In this document: in pieces, positions 25,097-32,525 of the stretch
Layout of the letters: the number at the start of each line of letters is the position of its first letter
Position numbering within the stretch: position 1 is the first letter of the stretch
Source: Terriglobia bacterium
GTDB lineage: Bacteria; Acidobacteriota; Terriglobia; UBA7540
NCBI GenBank assembly: GCA_020072925.1
Contig: JAIQGA010000015.1
Coordinates: forward strand, 1-32,525
Length of the DNA: 32,525 bases
Reading direction: 5' to 3'
Made by a program: the position numbers and the translations under genes
The notes under the pieces: model-generated
Told to the model about the DNA's origin: nothing
Database searches by the model: none
What the model saw: the letters and a program-made list of their open reading frames with translations, nothing else

Positions 25097-26185
25097 TCAA
25101 TTGATAAAACGTCTGGACCTCACGCTCATTGCCAAGCCCAGGCCGAGAAAAGCAAAGAGCAGTGCCGACCCGCCTTGGCTCATGAACGGTAAGGGAATGC
25201 CAGTCACTGGGAAGAGCCCAATCATCATCCCAGTGTTGATGGCAACCTGGAAAAACAGTACGGCTGCAAACCCGACCAGCAAAAAGGCACCGGCACGATC
25301 GGCTGCCATTTGGGCTCCGTCCAACAGGCGCAAGAGCAACGCGAAATAGAGAAGCAGGACGAATAGCGTGCCGACGAATCCTTGTTCTTCGGCGAAGGCG
25401 GCAAATATGGAGTCGGCGTGGGAAACTGGGATGAAACCCAGCCGACTCTGCGTTCCGTTCCCAATGCCCTTTCCCCAAAGGCCGCCCGAGCCGATAGCAA
25501 TCTTGGTTTGGGTAACCTGGTAGCTGGAACCTTGCGTATCCTGGGTAGGATTCACGTAGGTCAAAAGCCTGTCGCGCTGATAAGGCCGCAGGAAATGCCA
25601 CCCGACGGGTAAAGCCAACAGACCCGCCAGAACCAGCACCGCCACTCGCGGCCAACGGATTCCCGCCAGAAAAACTCCCGCGGCGGCGATCGGCACAAAT
25701 GTCAGCGCTGTCCCCAAATCGGGTTCCAGTGCCACTAAGGCTGCCGGCAGGCCAGCCAGGACCCCCAGCTTGGCCAAATCACCCCAAGTGACGGTTCGAC
25801 TTCCCCGCTCGGCGAAGTACGCCGCCACTGCCAGTATTATAACCAACTTGACGATTTCTGACACTTGGAAAGTCATGCTGCCTAAGTGTAGCCAGCGCCG
25901 GGTATTGGCATGGGACCGCCCTCCAACCAGCAAGCCCACCAAAGCCAGGACGCAAACCCCGTAAAGCCAAGGGGTCTGCTCCAGCAGGATATGGTAGTCG
26001 ATCCGGCTGACCACAAGCGCCAAAACCAGGCTCAGGATCAGCCAGTAGATTTGTTTTTTGTATTGGCCGGCCAAGGCGGTGTGAGCGGTCGTGCTGTAGA
26101 TCTCTACCACGCCGATAATTGCGATTCCCAGGGCCAGCATCAAGAGCAGCCAGTCAATATCCCGTAAGCTGAACGATTTTTGCAT
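25097..26185 (-). CDS. rodA: RodA/FtsW-family peptidoglycan glycosyltransferase (elongation)
   Basis: 362 residues with about ten membrane segments, as usual for SEDS proteins. It polymerises lipid II into glycan chains together with PBP2 during side-wall growth. Family signatures include ARRWLHLG-type text (NTRRWLHLGSMTFQVSEIVKL), EPDLGTAL, GLWGKGIGNGTQ, FIPVSHADSIFAAFAEEQGFVG and the final GIPLPFMSQGGSALLF. ATG 26185 is chosen; a TTG at 26194 (nearer the upstream stop) is possible. It begins 15 bases after the PBP2 stop, so the two are one operon. The mreBCD genes are not in the window. Confidence 0.93.
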   Translation of the reverse strand: MQKSFSLRDIDWLLLMLALGIAIIGVVEIYSTTAHTALAGQYKKQIYWLILSLVLALVVSRIDYHILLEQTPWLYGVCVLALVGLLVGGRSHANTRRWLHLGSMTFQVSEIVKLVIILAVAAYFAERGSRTVTWGDLAKLGVLAGLPAALVALEPDLGTALTFVPIAAAGVFLAGIRWPRVAVLVLAGLLALPVGWHFLRPYQRDRLLTYVNPTQDTQGSSYQVTQTKIAIGSGGLWGKGIGNGTQSRLGFIPVSHADSIFAAFAEEQGFVGTLFVLLLYFALLLRLLDGAQMAADRAGAFLLVGFAAVLFFQVAINTGMMIGLFPVTGIPLPFMSQGGSALLFAFLGLGLAMSVRSRRFIN

Positions 26186-26200
26186 CTCAGCCAAACTTTC

Positions 26201-28105
26201 TTAGGGGGTCTTGCCGTTCTGCTCCAAGGGCACAATCCCCGCTGGGGCAGCTTTGGGCTCCAGCTTCACTTGCATTTGAGGCGCTGCGTTGTTTCTCCCC
26301 GCCTTCTTGTCCATGTAGACCTTGATCACATCCCGCGCGACGGGCGCCGCCACCGCCGAGTGCTCCCCCTGCATCACCAGTGCTGTGACGACGATCTCGG
26401 GGTGGTCAAAGGGAGCATAGCCGACGAACCAGGCATTGCTCGCAAACTCGCGCTTTCCCTTGGCGGACTGTTGCAGTTCAGAGCTGACCACCTGGGCCGT
26501 TCCTGTCTTCCCGGCGATTTCAATTCCCGGGCAACGCGCACCCGCGCCTGTCCCGCCGTCATTGACCACGGCATACATTCCCCCTGTCAACGCTTCGAGC
26601 GTATTAGCGCTCAGGGGAAACGCACGGTCATTTTTCTCAGGCGGGTCAGCGCCTAAGGCTGCCAGTTGGTTAGGGAATGTCAAGTGGGGGCGCTGGAAGG
26701 CACCATCCATGACAATCCCGCCAATGCCATAGGCCAACTGGATCGGTGTCACCGAAACGGCGCCTTGACCGATGGCAACCGAGATGGTCTCTCCCGGCCA
26801 CCAGCGGTGCTTGAACACGCGCTCCACCCACTCCGGCGTGGGTATGAGCCCTGAGGCTTCGCCGGGCAAATCGATTCCCGTGCGCGCCCCAAGCCCCAAG
26901 TGTTTCGCGAAATAGGCGATCTTGTCTATCCCGAGCATCTTGCCCAACGTGTAGAAGTAAATGTCGCAGGATTGGGCGATTGCGCGGCGAAGGTCCACAG
27001 CGCCGTGCCCGCGGTGTTTTTCCCACACCCAGTCATGAAACGTATGTCCGTAGATAGTGACGAAGCCGGGACAATGGATCGAAAAGTCAGGCTGGATGGT
27101 ACCAGTTTCCAGGGCGGCCGCCGCGGTAAAAATCTTAAAGACCGACCCTGGCGCGAGTTGGGCCTGGATGCTCTTATTCATCAACGGATGGAGCGGGTCG
27201 GTCATCAATTGTTGCCACTCGGCGGGGTCGATGTGGTGAGCGAATTCGTTGGGATCGAAGGTCGGGTGGCTGACCATCGCCAGCACTTCCCCCGTCCGCG
27301 GATCGAGAGCTACCACCGCTCCCGGGCGATCGCCCAGAGAGGCTTCGGCAGCCATCTGCAAATCCAAGTCGATGGTCAAGCGGAGGTCATTGCCGGGGTG
27401 CGCGTTGACCGTGGTCAGCTCGCCCATTTCCTGCCCTCGGCTGTTCACCACCACTCTCCGCATGCCGTCGCGGCCCATCAGGATCGAGTTGTATTCCTTC
27501 TCGATGCCTGATTTCCCCACCACATCGCCGGGCCGGTAGGGTGAACCGGCTTTGGCAATGTCTTCTTCGGAGACTTCCCCCACGTAACCCAGCATCGCCG
27601 CAGCAATCGCTCGCTTGGGGTAGAGGCGCTGCTGCACCTGGATCAGATCGAGTTCGGGATATTCCGTGCGATGGGACTCGACGAAGGCAATATCATCCAT
27701 CGTCGCGCCTTGCTTGAGGACGATCGGTTGGAAGCTGGGTAGCTTCGCGGTCCGGTCAACCAGGGCCTGGAGCTCGGCGGGATCCAATCCCAGGCCACGC
27801 GCGATGGCAGCAGTCCGCGCGGGCGAAAGCGTGGCGGCCGTTTCGCGCATCAGGAGGACGCTGAAGGCCGGGAAATTGTCAGCCAGGAGCCGCCCTTCGC
27901 GGTCCAAAATGCGGCCACGCGGCGCGATGACGGGCAAATTGCGGATGCGGTTGCGTTCCGCCTGCTCGGCAAAGTAGCGATGGCGCCCCACCTGCAGCCG
28001 CCAGTATCCAATCAGCAATCCGAGGAAGGCTAACGCGATGACGTACTGGAGGAAAACTATCTTCCAAGCCGGCGGGCGTTCATCCCCTGGAAACCGGACT
28101 TCCAT
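26201..28105 (-). CDS. mrdA: penicillin-binding protein 2 (elongation transpeptidase)
   Basis: 634 residues from ATG 28105. The single membrane segment is at about 16-37. The N-terminal part has the PBP dimer domain (ApRGRILDREGRLLADN, about 62-78). The transpeptidase domain follows: SxxK is SVFK (Ser321-Lys324, in LAPGSVFKIF), SxD is SCD (Ser379-Asp381) and the KTG triad is KTGTAQ (from 533). It cross-links peptidoglycan during rod elongation with RodA, the next gene. The GTG/ATG choice: the frame extends to 28183, but those 26 residues are Pro/Arg-rich and lack a family match. The gene starts a unit with rodA and probably the RNase gene. Divergent from the oxidoreductase gene. Confidence 0.92.
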   Translation of the reverse strand: MEVRFPGDERPPAWKIVFLQYVIALAFLGLLIGYWRLQVGRHRYFAEQAERNRIRNLPVIAPRGRILDREGRLLADNFPAFSVLLMRETAATLSPARTAAIARGLGLDPAELQALVDRTAKLPSFQPIVLKQGATMDDIAFVESHRTEYPELDLIQVQQRLYPKRAIAAAMLGYVGEVSEEDIAKAGSPYRPGDVVGKSGIEKEYNSILMGRDGMRRVVVNSRGQEMGELTTVNAHPGNDLRLTIDLDLQMAAEASLGDRPGAVVALDPRTGEVLAMVSHPTFDPNEFAHHIDPAEWQQLMTDPLHPLMNKSIQAQLAPGSVFKIFTAAAALETGTIQPDFSIHCPGFVTIYGHTFHDWVWEKHRGHGAVDLRRAIAQSCDIYFYTLGKMLGIDKIAYFAKHLGLGARTGIDLPGEASGLIPTPEWVERVFKHRWWPGETISVAIGQGAVSVTPIQLAYGIGGIVMDGAFQRPHLTFPNQLAALGADPPEKNDRAFPLSANTLEALTGGMYAVVNDGGTGAGARCPGIEIAGKTGTAQVVSSELQQSAKGKREFASNAWFVGYAPFDHPEIVVTALVMQGEHSAVAAPVARDVIKVYMDKKAGRNNAAPQMQVKLEPKAAPAGIVPLEQNGKTP

Positions 28106-28360
28106 TCGCCTGCAATCTCCCAGGAGCGGACGTGGACGGGGTCGAGGAAATTGGGCCGGCCAGCTCGGCGCTGGACGCGGCACAAAGGCCCGCGTCAGCT
28201 TACAGCCCCCGCCCCTAGGCTAATTCGCACGGTAACATACCAACCCCATGATGACAAGCAAAAATGCGCATGCTGTCATTTTCTTGCACAGAATGCAGGG
28301 TGCTTGTGCCCTGATTTCTAATCCCTGAGTCCCCCCTCGAATCCGCTGTAAGATATCCCA

Positions 28361-29302
28361 ATGGTGAACTGGCTCGTAATCGGAATTGGCGACATCACCA
28401 CGAAACGGGTAATTCCAGCTATCCTGGAAGAAAAGCGCAGCCTACTGACCGGGATCGTTACGCGAGACCCGGCGAAGGCCGAGCCGTACCGGGTCAAAGC
28501 CTTCACGAACCTCACCCAAGCCTTGAAAACCGTCGACGCGAACGCCGTCTACGTGGCCTCGCCTGTTTTCCTGCACGCACCCCAGACGCTGGAATCGCTC
28601 GATGCGGGGAAGCATGTTCTGTGCGAGAAGCCCATGGCCATGGACTATCCCCAGGCGCAGGCCATGGTCGAGGCGGCGCAGGCGACCGGGATGACGTTGG
28701 GGGTTGCCTATTATCGCCGCTTGTATCCCAAAGTCCAGCGCGCCTCGGAATTGCTACGCGCGGGCGCCATCGGCCAGCCCGTGCTGGCCTACGCAAGCTG
28801 TCACAGTTGGTTGCCAACCGATCACGGTCTGCGGTCCTGGTTGCAGGATCCTGCGATGGCAGGCGGCGGGCCGCTCTATGATATCGGCTCGCATCGCATT
28901 GATGTTCTCAACTTCTTGTTCGGCGAGCCACAGCGGGTCACTGCGCAGCTCGCGAACGCTGTCCACGCCCTGGCGGTCGAAGATTCCGCCACGCTGCTGA
29001 TCGAATATCGCTCGAAGGTGCGCGGGATTGTGGACGTTCGCTGGAACTCGCACGTCAAGCGCGACGAATGCCGCATCATCGGCACTGATGGAGAGATGGA
29101 CCTGACACCCCTGAATGGCCCCGAACTCGTTTTTCCGGGCGGCCGCGAACTTCTGCCACCGCACACCAACGTGCACTTCCCTTGCATCAAGAATTTCGTG
29201 GACGCGGTCCTGGACGGCGCGCCCTTGCTTTCAAGCGGCGCAACCGCTCTCTGGACAGATTGGGTCACGCAGCAGGCGGTCACATCAAACGGGCGGCAAT
29301 GA
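28361..29302 (+). CDS. Gfo/Idh/MocA-family NAD(P)-dependent oxidoreductase
   Basis: 313 residues. It is a dehydrogenase of sugars or their derivatives. The nucleotide site opens VIGIGDI (6-12), the family CEKPMA motif has Glu89-Lys90-Pro91, and the substrate-domain motif GGGPLYDIGSH (168-178) with HRIDVLNFLFG is intact. The length is slightly short of the usual 330-380, ending soon after a KNFVDAVLDGAP stretch. ATG 28361 has no clear Shine-Dalgarno (AAGATATCCCA precedes it). It is a single gene, divergent from PBP2 and convergent with the kinase; the 164-base gap to the kinase shows nothing notable. Substrate not assigned. Confidence 0.9.
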   Translation: MVNWLVIGIGDITTKRVIPAILEEKRSLLTGIVTRDPAKAEPYRVKAFTNLTQALKTVDANAVYVASPVFLHAPQTLESLDAGKHVLCEKPMAMDYPQAQAMVEAAQATGMTLGVAYYRRLYPKVQRASELLRAGAIGQPVLAYASCHSWLPTDHGLRSWLQDPAMAGGGPLYDIGSHRIDVLNFLFGEPQRVTAQLANAVHALAVEDSATLLIEYRSKVRGIVDVRWNSHVKRDECRIIGTDGEMDLTPLNGPELVFPGGRELLPPHTNVHFPCIKNFVDAVLDGAPLLSSGATALWTDWVTQQAVTSNGRQ

Positions 29303-29466
29303 GGACTTCGCCGTAACCGTCATGTGGTGCCAGTCGGCGCTACAAGGATTGCGATCGGCCTATCGGCGCAACCACGACTCCAGCAGAGTGGTGCGGGACA
29401 CGCGAGCAGTGTAGACCGGCCTGCTGATGGGCGCATGCATAGAAGGCAATGTATGCGTCACGCGCG

Positions 29467-30504
29467 TCAATCCAAATTTGTCGCGCGATTCAGCCGCTCC
29501 TCTATTTTTTCTCGATTGATGGCGAAGCAATAGCCGCAATTTTCACACTGAAGCGCAACTATCCCTTTAGGTGGCGGGTTCCCAAAGACCACGTAACTTT
29601 GATCGAATGGCCGAAGATCGCCCTGGCAACATAAGGGGCACTCCTGTAACATGCGCTCTAAGGGCGGCCGCCCCGATCTTATCGACTCTTTCGTACGTCT
29701 GGCGAGGAGTAATAGGTACGCGGGGTTGGCCCGATTGCTGGGGAGTCGTCGAATCGTCGCTTCGAAAATATACTGCAGATGCCACGCTTCGCGAAAATCA
29801 GGGAACAGCACTTTCATCGATTTTGAATTGAAAGCGGGCGTCTCTCTTGAAAAAGCTCTTTGGTTCGTAAAGGCAGACCACAGAATCTTACCCGCAGAAT
29901 AAACATCCGAACGGGAGGAGATCTGCTCCTCGGCGCCCGATTCGCATTCTGGAGCCATGTAGTTTACGGTTCCTACTCCTTCATCAGCCAGCGTTATCGT
30001 TGTACCGCCTTCGACCTGGCACAAGCCGAAATCTATGACTTTTATTGTCTCATCTGGAAGCACGAGTATGTTCGCAGGGCTAAGGTCGCGATGAACAACG
30101 GGCTGGGGCTGGCCCCCACAATACTCAATGACCCCGACAATCTGAGTGAATAGATCCAAAGATTTTTGAGGTTCTCCGTCATATGGACTTGTTCCCGAAT
30201 CCATCAATTTCCTAAGAGAATTGCCTCCCTGAGGGGCTTCCATCACATAGTAGTGAAACGCGGCCCCCTTCTGCGAATGGTCCACTACTCTAATTATGTT
30301 TTTGTGGTTCAGTTCCTTCACTACGGCGATTTCCCTGTAGAATCTCTCATAGGCCCTCTGCGGTTTGTCTTTCGCCAACGCCTTCAGAGCCCATCTTGGC
30401 CCGTCTGGTTTGTCTTTGTCCACCACTTCACAAACTGCCCCCTGCCCCCCTTCGCCGAGAGTCCTCCCTGTCGACTTCCACCTAAGGTTTTCAGGGATTC
30501 TCAT
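29467..30504 (-). CDS. Ser/Thr protein kinase with C-terminal zinc ribbon
   Basis: 345 residues from ATG 30504, chosen for its GGAGG site 8 bases upstream. The kinase fold is complete: Gly loop GEGGQG (17-22), Lys41, Glu58, HRD (138-140) with Asn145, DFG (158-160), APE (184-186) and SDVYSAG. After it, residues about 289-326 form a four-cysteine zinc ribbon (ECPLC ... CENC, Cys289, Cys292, Cys320, Cys323). There is no membrane segment or PASTA domain, so it is cytoplasmic. Two 60-base samples (30001-30060, 30241-30300) are 47% GC, well below neighbouring genes, which suggests transfer. The adjacent HEPN gene is on the same strand, 201 bases upstream. Target unknown. Confidence 0.88.
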   Translation of the reverse strand: MRIPENLRWKSTGRTLGEGGQGAVCEVVDKDKPDGPRWALKALAKDKPQRAYERFYREIAVVKELNHKNIIRVVDHSQKGAAFHYYVMEAPQGGNSLRKLMDSGTSPYDGEPQKSLDLFTQIVGVIEYCGGQPQPVVHRDLSPANILVLPDETIKVIDFGLCQVEGGTTITLADEGVGTVNYMAPECESGAEEQISSRSDVYSAGKILWSAFTNQRAFSRETPAFNSKSMKVLFPDFREAWHLQYIFEATIRRLPSNRANPAYLLLLARRTKESIRSGRPPLERMLQECPLCCQGDLRPFDQSYVVFGNPPPKGIVALQCENCGYCFAINREKIEERLNRATNLD

Positions 30505-30705
30505 AGGCTTTTCCTCCAGCTTATTGCTTTGGCTCAGCGGGCGACCGCGGACGGCGGATATGTCATGACTCATGTATGCGCCCCGCGAAGACGCCCAACA
30601 TCTCTTCTATCACCGCGCCCCATTCCCAGCCTGTCCTGACTCCTTATCCGTCAGTCGCGTAAAAGGTGATGTCGGCGCCACCCGCACTCCGTCGCCTTGT
30701 TAGGC

Positions 30706-31647
30706 CTAGTCGCGTAGCGACGCAAGTAAAAGTTCGGAAACGAAGGTTTCCATGGTGTTGGCAAGCGACAACATGTCGATCGATGGATCCCCTACAGTGC
30801 CTTGGTGCACGATTTGACTGCGCAGGTGGTAACACTGCGTGAAAAAGGCCCAGGACGAACGGCCGTTGTATCGCTGGTGAGGAAGCAATCGACGGGCCAT
30901 TGCCCGACCGGACCGGCCAATCGACTCCTCTCTAAGCCATTGTAGACTGCTGACGATTGCTTCCTTCGTAGAATCATCGACGCCTGAAGTGCGTGTCAGG
31001 ACCTCCATTTCTGTGACCAACGTCTGTACGGACTCCGGACGGGGCGCGGGATCGAGAAGGGCCTCGACTGCCGTCACAAGCGTGATGAACCGACTTCGAG
31101 GTGAAACGTCGAAGAACGATGCTGAATAGATCTCGCTCGCTAAGACCTGCTTTTCAGTGAGATGTCGAGCGCCCAAGAATTCGCGAGCGAACGTCTGAAC
31201 CAGGTTCGTTGGGTTCTTTCCGACTTCCAAATTCGCACTGACGGCGACGAACTTAAGGTTCTCGACCCGTTCGTAGACATCGATCCCGTGGACGTCATTC
31301 CGGATCGGACACCCCAGCTGCTCACGTAACAACGCCATACCCGCTTCTGTTGCGATGCTTCGCTGACGACCGTCGCCGAAGTCGATACCGAGTCGCTGCT
31401 CGACCGCCCAGTACAGGAGCGCGACCTTCGCTCTCTCTGCGGCAGCTCGGGCTTCGTCGCAAGAAGCGTAAGGTCCTGCAAGGATGGCGGCGCGCGCATG
31501 GTCCTTAATTGGCATCCCGCTCACTGCCGTCCGCAGTCGGAAGCGCTCCCCGGTGGGCACGCACAAGAGCTCAAGTTCCTCCGCGTCGGAGCCGATCCTA
31601 TATGCGTTGGCGAGATTAAACCTCAGTCGGAATTCGTATTCAGCCAT
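30706..31647 (-). CDS. Apea-like HEPN-domain protein with RNase motif
   Basis: 313 residues from ATG 31647 (GGAG six bases upstream). The C-terminal part looks like an Apea-like HEPN domain: FITLVTAVEALLDP (about 187-200), then YHLRSQIVHQG (273-283), which holds the R-x4-H RNase motif (Arg276, His281). Many HEPN proteins with this motif are RNA-cutting toxins or anti-phage effectors. The N-terminal ~170 residues have no family I recognise. GC is high (unlike the kinase next to it). The gene begins 21 bases after the stop of a truncated HicA and is read in the same frame as it. It may be an effector of a defence or toxin-antitoxin module; that is inference. Confidence 0.78.
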   Translation of the reverse strand: MAEYEFRLRFNLANAYRIGSDAEELELLCVPTGERFRLRTAVSGMPIKDHARAAILAGPYASCDEARAAAERAKVALLYWAVEQRLGIDFGDGRQRSIATEAGMALLREQLGCPIRNDVHGIDVYERVENLKFVAVSANLEVGKNPTNLVQTFAREFLGARHLTEKQVLASEIYSASFFDVSPRSRFITLVTAVEALLDPAPRPESVQTLVTEMEVLTRTSGVDDSTKEAIVSSLQWLREESIGRSGRAMARRLLPHQRYNGRSSWAFFTQCYHLRSQIVHQGTVGDPSIDMLSLANTMETFVSELLLASLRD

Positions 31648-31668
31648 ACGCTGCTCCACGGTCAGGCC

Positions 31669-31824
31669 CTAACTCCTGTTGTTGACGGGATTGCGTCGAG
31701 GAATGGTTATAAAACGAATACCATCGGACATAACGATATGCTTCCCTTGCCGGATGATTCGGAACCCCGCCTTCTCAAAGGCCTTGACTGCATTCAAAGG
31801 ATTGATACCTGGGAGCTTGGGCAT
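31669..31824 (-). CDS. hicA: HicA-family toxin, C-terminally truncated (possibly a pseudogene)
   Basis: 51 residues. It opens MPKLPGINPLNAVKAFEKAG and continues with FRIIRQGKHIVMSDG and FITIPRRNP, a clear HicA mRNA interferase with the central His (QGKH). Normal members continue with a last helix ending AGLTVEEF; here a TAG stop follows NPVNNRS. Beyond the stop the same frame reads GLTVEQ, the remnant of the missing helix, so a short deletion and a stop appear to have removed it. ATG 31824 is 3 bases after the hicB stop. The fold is probably incomplete and activity doubtful. The call rests on motifs. Confidence 0.7.
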   Translation of the reverse strand: MPKLPGINPLNAVKAFEKAGFRIIRQGKHIVMSDGIRFITIPRRNPVNNRS

Positions 31825-31827
31825 GGG

Positions 31828-32025
31828 TTAGACGGATACTTCGACCTCCCGCACTTCCGCGTCTTGAACAGTTTCTTTCATTGCCTCCAAGTACTCCTGA
31901 ATTGCGTACCGAATATTCTCCAGCGCTTCCTCCTCCGTTTTCCCTTGTGACCAACATCCGGGCAAGCCGGGACACGAGACACTGTAGCCCTCTCCAGAAG
32001 CCTGCAAAACGACTTTGTATTTCAT
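31828..32025 (-). CDS. hicB: HicB-family antitoxin
   Basis: 65 residues of the HicB fold: KYKVVLQASGEGYSVSCPGLPGCWSQGKTEEEALENIRYAIQEYLEAM. It would bind and neutralise HicA and repress its own promoter where a DNA-binding domain exists; none is obvious in this short form. ATG 32025 has GAGG 7 bases upstream. The order hicB then hicA is the reverse of E. coli but frequent elsewhere. GC of a 60-base sample (31861-31920) is 42%. Confidence 0.85.
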   Translation of the reverse strand: MKYKVVLQASGEGYSVSCPGLPGCWSQGKTEEEALENIRYAIQEYLEAMKETVQDAEVREVEVSV

Positions 32026-32043
32026 GGTTAATCCTCAAGCTGG

Positions 32044-32072
32044 ATTATACGCGCAAGAGGGTCTCCAGTGCA
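32044..32072 (-). promoter_or_regulatory. probable promoter of hicBA
   Basis: On the minus strand a perfect TATAAT (32049-32044) lies 18 bases before the hicB start. A weak -35 (TGCACT, 32072-32067) is 17 bases further upstream. The RNA would have a leader of about ten bases containing the GAGG ribosome site. Confidence 0.45.
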
Positions 32073-32101
32073 TTCGGCGAAGGCGGCGCGGGAGGCACTA
32101 A

Positions 32102-32242
32102 TCAAGAAGAATCCGCAGGCGCGAGCAGCAACTGCTTGACCAATTCCCGAGCAGCGAGCGCGTGCTCCCGGCCTACCGGAGGGAGGTCCACCGGGAGAGG
32201 TACAGGCACGTTCGCAATACAAGGCCACTCATGATTTTGCAC
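32102..32242 (-). CDS. possible small protein upstream of hicB
   Basis: A 46-codon frame from GTG 32242 reads VQNHEWPCIANVPVPLPVDLPP then REHALAARELVKQLLLAP, ending at a TGA 76 bases before hicB. The helical second half (REHALAARELVKQLLL) looks protein-like, but there is no strong ribosome site and no family I recognise. It could be the end of a lost longer gene. Weak call. Confidence 0.25.
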   Translation of the reverse strand: MQNHEWPCIANVPVPLPVDLPPVGREHALAARELVKQLLLAPADSS

Positions 32243-32313
32243 ACAGATTGCTTTCTTCTATCTATTGTAAACGGCGAAAGCAAAGTTACAGAGTGCATGC
32301 TTTACGGACCACT

Positions 32314-32497
32314 GACCCCTCACCCGGCCCTTGCGGGCCGGCCTCTCCCCAAGGGAGAGGGTTAGAGGCCAGAACCTCGACCCTTGCCCCAAGGGAGAGG
32401 GTTAGAGACCAGAACCTCGGTCCTTGCCCCAAGGGAGAGGGTTCGACAGTAGAACCTCAACCCTCTCCCCTGGGGAGAGGGGCAGGGGTGAGGGGTC
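32314..32497. repeat. 40-bp-period palindromic repeat array flanked by inverted repeats
   Basis: Four units of exactly 40 bases start near 32343, 32383, 32423 and 32463. The core is CCCTTGCCCC-AAGGGAGAGGG. Units 1-3 are near identical and unit 4 has diverged (CTCTCCCCTGGGGAGAG). The array is bounded by 12-base inverted repeats GACCCCTCACCC (32314-32325) and GGGTGAGGGGTC (32486-32497). No gene is seen in 32243-32525. Unit spacers are similar to one another, so it is not a CRISPR. Confidence 0.85.
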
Positions 32498-32525
32498 GTT
32501 TGTCACTTTTTTGAATTCGTTTACA

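Noticed and set aside
30593-30706. Complete integron attC site downstream of the HEPN gene
   Set aside because: GCCTAAC and a GTTGGGC box are found 100 bases apart, but the inner arms do not pair. Only the outer-box similarity was kept as a low-scoring finding.
32343-32480. CRISPR array
   Set aside because: The period is 40 bases, and the sequences between the cores are nearly identical to each other; no cas gene is present. It is a tandem palindromic repeat.

Overview
The window looks like a chromosomal piece of an Acidobacteriota bacterium (inferred, not proven). It is GC-rich over most of its length. It has a minus-strand PBP2 - RodA - RNase E/G order and a very large sedolisin-type protease with Ig-like repeats. 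Two surface proteins have glycine runs after a cysteine, and many intergenic palindromes and stuttering short repeats are of the kind common in that phylum. No rRNA or tRNA gene was recognised.

Layout. (1) 2-4277, plus strand: the end of an iron-transport operon. It holds a DUF2318 Fe-S-type membrane protein (5' end outside the window), two FtsX/MacB-like permeases and an ABC ATPase whose C-terminus is a DtxR/IdeR-like metal-sensing module. The gene order matches the ABC part of the Campylobacter P19/Cj1658-1665 type iron system. The ATPase-DtxR fusion is the most striking item in the window. (2) 4396-7185, minus strand: a small zinc-ribbon protein and a NatA/NatB-like ABC exporter pair. (3) 7441-13264: mostly single housekeeping or metabolic genes (thioredoxin reductase, proline dehydrogenase, a DUF4136 protein, an O-methyltransferase, a SufT/MIP18-like Fe-S assembly protein, a type III polyketide synthase and a stand-alone CuA-domain protein). 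Repeats lie in many of the gaps. (4) 13412-20698, minus strand: an export block with a sedolisin, a three-gene set (unknown exported protein, matrixin-like metalloprotease, IPT/TIG lipoprotein) and two overlapping start/stop codons. (5) 21094-28105, minus strand: a Toast-rack-like lipoprotein, RNase E/G with an enormous disordered insertion, RodA and PBP2 (cell elongation). (6) 28361-29302: a Gfo/Idh/MocA oxidoreductase. (7) 29467-32525: an accessory region of mixed base composition. It has a Ser/Thr kinase with a C-terminal zinc ribbon, an Apea-like HEPN protein with an intact RNase motif, a HicB antitoxin and a C-terminally truncated HicA, and ends in a 40-bp-period palindromic repeat array.

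How they fit together. The first four genes probably work as one machine: reductive or high-affinity iron uptake, with an ABC unit whose ATPase may sense metal directly. PBP2 and RodA form the elongasome transglycosylase/transpeptidase pair. The export block probably digests external protein. The last region resembles a small toxin-antitoxin/defence-like island built by successive insertions; this is an inference.

Throughout the window, intergenic spaces carry short arrays of 7-9-base units (for example GTGAATA, TGACTCAC, ACCTGATA, AGTCGAAA). The unit differs at each locus. The arrays are often in two inverted halves and sometimes supply the stop codon of the neighbouring gene.
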